Below, in pieces: positions 60,501 to 64,000 of a stretch of DNA of 64,000 bases. How positions within the stretch are numbered: position 1 is the stretch's first letter; every line of letters begins with the position of its first letter. The stretch comes from DASVUC01 sp036387255 (GTDB taxonomy: Bacteria > Planctomycetota > Phycisphaerae > Tepidisphaerales > Tepidisphaeraceae), in NCBI GenBank assembly GCA_036387255.1, contig DASVUC010000311.1, positions 28,850 to 92,849 of the forward strand, given 5' to 3'. Below the pieces are notes generated by a model. The model had not been told where the DNA came from. It ran no database searches and worked only from the letters and a program-made list of their open reading frames with translations. Made by a program: the position numbers and the translations under genes.

Positions 60501-62612
60501 AGTCGCGCACTGAGCGACGCTCCGGTGCGGGCGGCGGCGCTGGCGAAGCTTGAGAAGAGCATGGAGCGCTCCGGGCTGTTCGATGCGGAATGGCTGAAGA
60601 AGTTCAAGAGCGAGATCCGCAACAACGGCGTGGCGACGGCGACGATGGCTGCACTGTGCGATCGCATCGGGACGCTGGAAGGCGTGCTGCGCGTTCGCGA
60701 TGGGTTGCAGCGGCTTCCGGGCCCGCTGGCGGAGAGCGCCTCGACGCTCCTGGCGAATAATGCCAACTCGGGCGAAGGGTATTCGGCAATCCGTCGCGCG
60801 GTGCTGGCGGGCGAGATTGCTCGTCGGCTGCGGCAGGATCCGGAATTGCAGAGCGTCGACGGCGTGCGCTTTAAGAGCACGTTTGATCGATATCGCGAAC
60901 TGCACGGCAAGAAGCAGGCGCTGGTGAAGGATGTGATTCGTCACTTCTGGATCGACAAGCAAAAGAATCGCCTGCTGGCCAGCGGCGCAACCCGCTTGAA
61001 TGGCTTGGGCGCAGATCTACGGCGGCGCATCACCGGGCGCGGCGAGCGCGCGATGCGGCTGCGGCAGGTGATTGCCCACGGCGCGAGCGTCGAGGGCGGC
61101 GATCCGCTGTTCGAGCTTCGGCCGGTGTGGATGGCCAGCCCGGAGACGGTGGCGCAGATGTTCCCGCGCGAGCCGATCTTTGATGTGGTCGTGTTTGACG
61201 AAGCGTCGCAGTGCCGGCTGGAAGATGCGCTGCCCGTGCTGACCCGCGCCAAGCGCGTGGTGATCGCGGGCGATCCTCAGCAGCTTCCACCGACGCGGTT
61301 CTTCGAAAGCACCGTCGCGGTTTCGGATGAAGAAGAAATTGAGACGGAACAGGAGCTGTTCGAAGCGCACCAGGCGGAGGTTGAAGATCTGCTGGGCGCG
61401 GCACTGGGCTTGGACATTCAGCAGTGCTACCTGGACGTGCACTACCGGTCGCGCAATGCGGACTTGATCGGGTTCAGCAACGAGCACTTCTATCATTCGC
61501 GCTTGCAGCCGATCCCGGATCACCCGCGCAATCGCACGGCCCATGCTCCGCTCACGCTGTATCGCGTGGATGGCTTGTACGAGAAGCGCACCAACGCAAC
61601 AGAAGCGGATGCGGTGGTGAAGATCGTGAAGAACCTGCTGGGCCGGGACAATCCGCCTTCGATCGGCATCGCGTGCTTCAACATGCAGCAGCGCGACCTG
61701 ATCGTGGAGAAGCTGGAAGAACTGGCCGAGCAGGACCAAGATTTTGCGGCCAAGCTGATGGCGGCGCGCAACCGCCGCGGGGCTGGCTCGAGCGAAGGAC
61801 TGTTCGTGAAGAACCTGGAAAGCGTGCAGGGTGATGAGCGCGATCACCTGATCATCAGCACGACCTTCGGTACCGATGCCAAGGGCAAGTTCCGGCGGAA
61901 CTTTGGTCCGCTGGGCGCTGCGGGCGGTGGCCGGCGCTTGAACGTGCTGATCACGCGTGCACGGCATGAAATTCACGTGGTGACGAGCATTCCGCGGCAC
62001 GCGTATGCGACGCTGCCTCCGGTGCCGGACGGCGTGGCGCCGACGGGCGTGTGGCTGCTCTTTGCATACCTGAACTACTGCGAGCAGTTGCAGCAGGACT
62101 ACGAGATCGCGTACCGCGTGATTCAGAATTCCGGCGGTAGCGAGCGCGCGGTGGTCGATCGCCGCAAGAGCAAGACGCCGAGCAATTTCGCCGGTGCACT
62201 GGCCAACCGGCTGGCAAGCACGCACAGCATCGGCAGCACCGTGCACTGGGGCAACGACGGGTTCTGCGTGGACCTGGCGCTGCATCACCCGGCCAAGGCT
62301 GAGGATGTGACGATGGGCGTCATCTGCGATACGACCCGCTATTCGTCGCAGCAGGATGCGGTGGAATGGGAAGTGTTCCGGCAGGCGATTCTGGAGCAGC
62401 AGGGTTGGAAGCTGCATCGCGTGTGGACGCCCCACTTCTTCAGGGATCCCAAGGGATGCCTGGAGCAGATCAAGGCCGAGGCCGAGGCAGCGATAGAGAG
62501 CGAGAAGCGCTCGATCCCGCACGCGGCGGCGGAGAAGATCGCCGGCGCGGAGATCCGCGAGTCGCTGGCGAATATTCAGCCGGCGCCGCAGCAAGATAAG
62601 GATGCGGCTTAG
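57591..62612 (+). CDS. Large superfamily 1 helicase with Vsr/MTES_1575-like C-terminus
   Basis: A 1673-residue ATP-dependent helicase related to the DNA2/NAM7 type found in DUF4011-helicase-nuclease (Hhe-like) proteins. Walker A GPPGTGKSQT is at residues 356-365, Walker B VVFDEASQ at about 1200, then GDPQQLPPT, YRSRNADLIGFSNEHF, SVQGDERDHLIIST and LNVLITRARHE. A long helical insertion (about 400-1130) separates motifs Ia and II. The C-terminus (about 1555-1630) resembles the Vsr-like MTES_1575 nuclease: CVDLALHHP, then GVICDTTRYSS, then QQGWKLHRVWTPHFFRDP. The usual IECDG is VICDT here, so the nuclease Glu is missing. The N-terminal DUF4011 is not convincing. Anti-phage defence is a possible role. 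Confidence 0.85.
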   Translation: MIEPNNPILSKMLERLFVGMMDGPSMNCRPHASRQRMDLVQLEKLKDLTGGQILLSILREGEAKLTARVPLPSRAPHTAESSKAAKAEEKALQHAWSEQYMVRNKLRLIAEDARTYEQDTGVHALQIGFPVISLPPGVFGGRVGAGSRRVLAPIAFIPATMTVKTGSKQAVDLGRRGEANENLIIPNIALLAWLEQQSGRQLPDLEELKGVDPWGQLCELTRVVAQLVECSVPPELDQAMPAEISLAATPSKDDGLPIIAPAAVLGLFPTANEGLLRDTREMLAKGVADGPITSFIRLGVTLENLAAQAEKAKIAAAAEQAVKRIFAEERLITDADPCQARAVRLAQMSRGLVVHGPPGTGKSQTITNIISDHLARGQRVLFVSDKRTALDVVADRLNVQGLGDLCATVHDPKHDQKEFYRSVREQLDGLVDAPLKPRAAEILGRIDAELQTLHDDLLSYHKILIGNNGGPGSFHHLVGLWLSEMGNSTLTVDDRPLRDLPAGELEKHTTRLKEVLERGEAAGYSTNQWKDAAGVALVDFLSTSMESYRSAMNECVRDAEALDATRDPVAPGFDADVDLSGEAESRKHLATQLKQVLSKIKPADAAAWSNRPDGALASAREKIGSAREWINTLRSRRLDPTLLATAPRRASANQLHRDLEILAHYIKTFQAMVGDFARVRRLAKGADDETILKWIKAGRKSAASALKKLSGATNLVKAVDATTLDATLLARLQQNPIDSKTLIDYLATLEGYAQGGGKLFGIFGGGEKKKAAEGVARHFGMALSNQTAAELKDFLSKLQQRMDLASIVSSATGEALDNPPDDEQLIGTFKRTFAVVSALAEEKGDAPARNETVTVTDEVISVLNEQIEDASAPAAKILAEYRLACNPTDASRLDAFLRGLEARVRLTQVHEQLTEVAATDLVPDDVILKTIETHESLFDLLDAVRAAGASPNVAEAILRALGDPGASAGVSRALSDAPVRAAALAKLEKSMERSGLFDAEWLKKFKSEIRNNGVATATMAALCDRIGTLEGVLRVRDGLQRLPGPLAESASTLLANNANSGEGYSAIRRAVLAGEIARRLRQDPELQSVDGVRFKSTFDRYRELHGKKQALVKDVIRHFWIDKQKNRLLASGATRLNGLGADLRRRITGRGERAMRLRQVIAHGASVEGGDPLFELRPVWMASPETVAQMFPREPIFDVVVFDEASQCRLEDALPVLTRAKRVVIAGDPQQLPPTRFFESTVAVSDEEEIETEQELFEAHQAEVEDLLGAALGLDIQQCYLDVHYRSRNADLIGFSNEHFYHSRLQPIPDHPRNRTAHAPLTLYRVDGLYEKRTNATEADAVVKIVKNLLGRDNPPSIGIACFNMQQRDLIVEKLEELAEQDQDFAAKLMAARNRRGAGSSEGLFVKNLESVQGDERDHLIISTTFGTDAKGKFRRNFGPLGAAGGGRRLNVLITRARHEIHVVTSIPRHAYATLPPVPDGVAPTGVWLLFAYLNYCEQLQQDYEIAYRVIQNSGGSERAVVDRRKSKTPSNFAGALANRLASTHSIGSTVHWGNDGFCVDLALHHPAKAEDVTMGVICDTTRYSSQQDAVEWEVFRQAILEQQGWKLHRVWTPHFFRDPKGCLEQIKAEAEAAIESEKRSIPHAAAEKIAGAEIRESLANIQPAPQQDKDAA

Positions 62613-62648
62613 TCGGTTCACCCTCATCTTGAACGATGGGAGAGAATG

Positions 62649-62682
62649 GCCCGTGATCTTCGGATTGCGGGCTTTTTCTTTT
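62649..62682 (+). terminator. Rho-independent terminator after the helicase gene
   Basis: gcccg (62649-62653) pairs with cgggc (62668-62672), followed by TTTTTCTTTT. Confidence 0.65.
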
Positions 62683-62700
62683 AGGTGAGTACCAAGTGTA

Positions 62701-62740
62701 GACCCTCACCCCTGCCCTCTCCCGGGTACGGGAGAGGGGG
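62701..62740. repeat. Palindromic repeat family B, copy B4
   Basis: gaccctcacccctgccctct followed by cccgggtacgggagaggggg. Nearly identical to B2. First copy of a doublet downstream of the helicase gene. Confidence 0.88.
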
Positions 62741-62782
62741 TGGACCTGCTGGCGAAGTAAGATGTGTTGTTGTCCAGGAAGG

Positions 62783-62823
62783 GCCCTCACCCTGCCCTCT
62801 CCCGGGGTACCGGGAGAGGGAAA
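62783..62823. repeat. Palindromic repeat family B, copy B5
   Basis: gccctcaccctgccctctcc followed by cggggtaccgggagagggaaa. Second copy of the downstream doublet, about 82 bases after B4 and 11 bases from the PhyH stop. Confidence 0.88.
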
Positions 62824-62833
62824 AGAGGGAAGT

Positions 62834-63655
62834 TTAGCCGGCGAGGAGTTTGGCCTTCCGGCGCGCTTCGCGGTCGGCGTCTAGCCAGCGTTGGTTGGGT
62901 TTGGTGGGATCGCCGTAGTTGTTGCCGCCTTTGTCTTGGCCCCGGGCGAGGTAGATCTGGAAGGCGCTGAACCAGTCGGCGGGGCGAAATTTGCTGGTGG
63001 CGGGGACGTAGCGCATGGTGTAGCCGCAGCGGCGCATGGTGCTGGTGTTGGCTTCGGAGCCGTGGATGCACTTGGCGTGGTGGATGGAGCAGTGGTTGGG
63101 CTTGAGGGTGCAGTTCACCGCTTGGGTTTCGTCGAACTGGTCCTTCTTCAGCTCTGTGGGGAAGACCTCCTTGCTCGCGTCCTTCACGGGCTCGTACTGG
63201 GAGTAGCCGTTGTGGTGGGTGCGGGGGATGACTTTCATGCAGCCGTTGGCGGGGGTTGAGGGGTCGATGGCGAGCCAGACGGTGACGACCTCCATGGGGT
63301 CGAGCACCTGGCCCCAGTAGGCAGAGTCTTCGTGCCAGGGGACGCGCTTACCGACGCCCGCGGGCTTGGCGATGAAGTGGCTGGACCAGAGGGCGATGTC
63401 AGGGCCGATGAGCGATTCGACGATGTCCAGGACCGAGTCGTCGAAGAGCCAGTCGAAGAGCTTTGTGTCTTCAAAGTGGGGGACGTCGAAGTGCTCGGGG
63501 GATTGGCCGGTCTTTTCGACGAAGTCGACGACGCGGTGCTCGAAGTGGTTCTTGAGGGCGTCGAACTTGGGCTGCGGGAAGACGGGCTGGTCGAAGAGCA
63601 GGTAGCCTTCATCCTTGAAGAACTGGACCTGCTGGGGGGAGAGGCGCTGGGGCAT
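62834..63655 (-). CDS. Phytanoyl-CoA dioxygenase (PhyH) family protein
   Basis: A 273-residue Fe(II)/2-oxoglutarate oxygenase fold. The iron ligands are His108-X-Asp110 in PWHEDSAYW and His198 in KCIHGSEANTS, with Arg about ten residues later for 2-oxoglutarate. SSHFIAKPAG, VTVWLAIDPSTPANGCM and VIPRTHH are typical PhyH strands. Bacterial members hydroxylate diverse small molecules, so the substrate cannot be given. The ATG 63655 is supported by GGAGG four bases ahead. It is single, divergent from the rlmN-like gene. Confidence 0.9.
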   Translation of the reverse strand: MPQRLSPQQVQFFKDEGYLLFDQPVFPQPKFDALKNHFEHRVVDFVEKTGQSPEHFDVPHFEDTKLFDWLFDDSVLDIVESLIGPDIALWSSHFIAKPAGVGKRVPWHEDSAYWGQVLDPMEVVTVWLAIDPSTPANGCMKVIPRTHHNGYSQYEPVKDASKEVFPTELKKDQFDETQAVNCTLKPNHCSIHHAKCIHGSEANTSTMRRCGYTMRYVPATSKFRPADWFSAFQIYLARGQDKGGNNYGDPTKPNQRWLDADREARRKAKLLAG

Positions 63656-63684
63656 AAGACCTCCATGTAGGTTCCGCTGGAGTT

Positions 63685-63741
63685 GCTACGGCGGGCACAG
63701 CTTTGGAGTTCAAGGTGCATGAGCGAGACGCCCATGCTACG
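63685..63741. repeat. Palindromic repeat family A, copy A3 (decayed)
   Basis: The arm gcatgagcgagacgcccatg (63717-63736) matches the right arm of A1; the opposite arm (gctacggcgggcacagc, from 63685) has decayed. It ends ten bases before the start codon at 63751. Confidence 0.7.
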
Positions 63742-63750
63742 GTAGGAGAC

Positions 63751-64000
63751 ATGCGGTCGCTGGTGGAGTGTGATGTTCGGGGGTTGGAGGAGGAACTTGC
63801 GCGGAGGGAGCATAAGGCGGTGCATGCGCGGGCGATTTTGCGCGCTTTTTATACGAGGAATGGGGTGTTGGATGTGGATCGGCTCGAGGGGTCGAACGGG
63901 ATGAAGGAGTTTCTGCGGGAACTGGTGGGGGTGCGGTCGTCGGTGATGGTGCGGTCGAGGAGCGTGGATGGGACGACGAAGCTGCTGGTGGGGTTTCTCA
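63751..64000 (+). CDS. RlmN-like 23S rRNA adenine-C2 methyltransferase, N-terminal fragment
   Basis: The window ends inside this gene. The 83 visible residues run MRSLVECDVRGLEEELAR... and include the pattern LRAFYTRNGVLDVDRL, GMKEFLRELVGVRSS, and SRSVDGTTKLLVGFL. The last fits the RlmN/Cfr pattern just ahead of the radical-SAM domain (S-x-D-G-T-x-K). RlmN methylates A2503 of 23S rRNA and A37 of some tRNAs; the CxxxCxxC iron-sulfur motif would lie beyond the window, so the assignment is provisional. AGGAG lies only two bases before the ATG, so a start slightly downstream is possible. Repeat A3 abuts the start region. Confidence 0.7.
   Translation, partial: MRSLVECDVRGLEEELARREHKAVHARAILRAFYTRNGVLDVDRLEGSNGMKEFLRELVGVRSSVMVRSRSVDGTTKLLVGFL

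Overview
The window looks like chromosomal DNA of a planctomycete, most likely class Phycisphaerae (Tepidisphaera/Humisphaera-like). This is inferred from high GC content, three proteins with C-terminal PEP-CTERM sorting signals (VPEP/IPEP, hydrophobic stretch, RRRR-type tail), two proteins with an N-terminal LEGRR motif, many type IV pilin-like proteins including an H-X9-DG pseudopilin, a CxPSR sulfatase, a GxGYxYP-family protein, and several families of small palindromic repeats. I see no rRNA, tRNA, CRISPR array, prophage or intact insertion sequence. The first gene (rarA) and the last gene (rlmN-like) are cut by the window edges.

Layout. 1-2.7 kb: rarA 3' part, 5-formyltetrahydrofolate cyclo-ligase and a LysM-L,D-transpeptidase with a terminator. 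2.9-6.6 kb (minus): a restriction-modification-like operon: an N6-adenine DNA methyltransferase whose C-terminal part lies in the -1 frame behind a CCCAAAA heptamer, then a PD-(D/E)XK nuclease-like protein. 6.8-22.4 kb (minus): a tightly packed type II secretion-type operon, gspF followed by seven pseudopilins and a giant GspK-like protein. 22.5-24.7 kb: mannose-1-phosphate guanylyltransferase and a membrane protein. 24.8-32.2 kb: a DUF2892-like protein, a DUF3179 protein, a MacB/LolD-type ATPase, a lipoprotein, a PEP-CTERM protein, a TPR membrane protein and a lone pseudopilin. 32.4-33.0 kb: a complete c-di-AMP (ydaO/yuaA) riboswitch unit with promoter, aptamer and intrinsic terminator, controlling one 69-residue protein of unknown function. 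33.0-37.3 kb: a large autotransporter-strand-repeat PEP-CTERM protein and radA. 37.5-45 kb (minus): sulfatase, GxGYxYP protein and an ABC exporter carrying a PDZ-like insertion. 45.2-50 kb: DegT aminotransferase, PEP-CTERM protein, serine hydrolase and an RTX/CARDB protein. 50-57 kb: CNNM/CBS protein, MFS transporter, nucleotide-sugar dehydrogenase and a LEGRR delta-60-repeat protein. 57.6-63.7 kb: a large SF1 helicase with a Vsr-like C-terminus, and a PhyH dioxygenase.

Main themes. Envelope work dominates: protein secretion or fibre assembly, nucleotide sugars (ManC, the 6-dehydrogenase, the DegT enzyme), export (MsbA-like ABC) and surface proteins. At least three families of dispersed palindromic repeats sit very close to genes; one copy is inside rarA, in frame. 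The observations I rate highest are the c-di-AMP riboswitch with its orphan small protein, the slippery-site methyltransferase, the PDZ-like ABC exporter, the repeat-bracketed helicase whose nuclease motif is altered, and a roughly 12-kb block whose strand composition is reversed whatever the direction of its genes.
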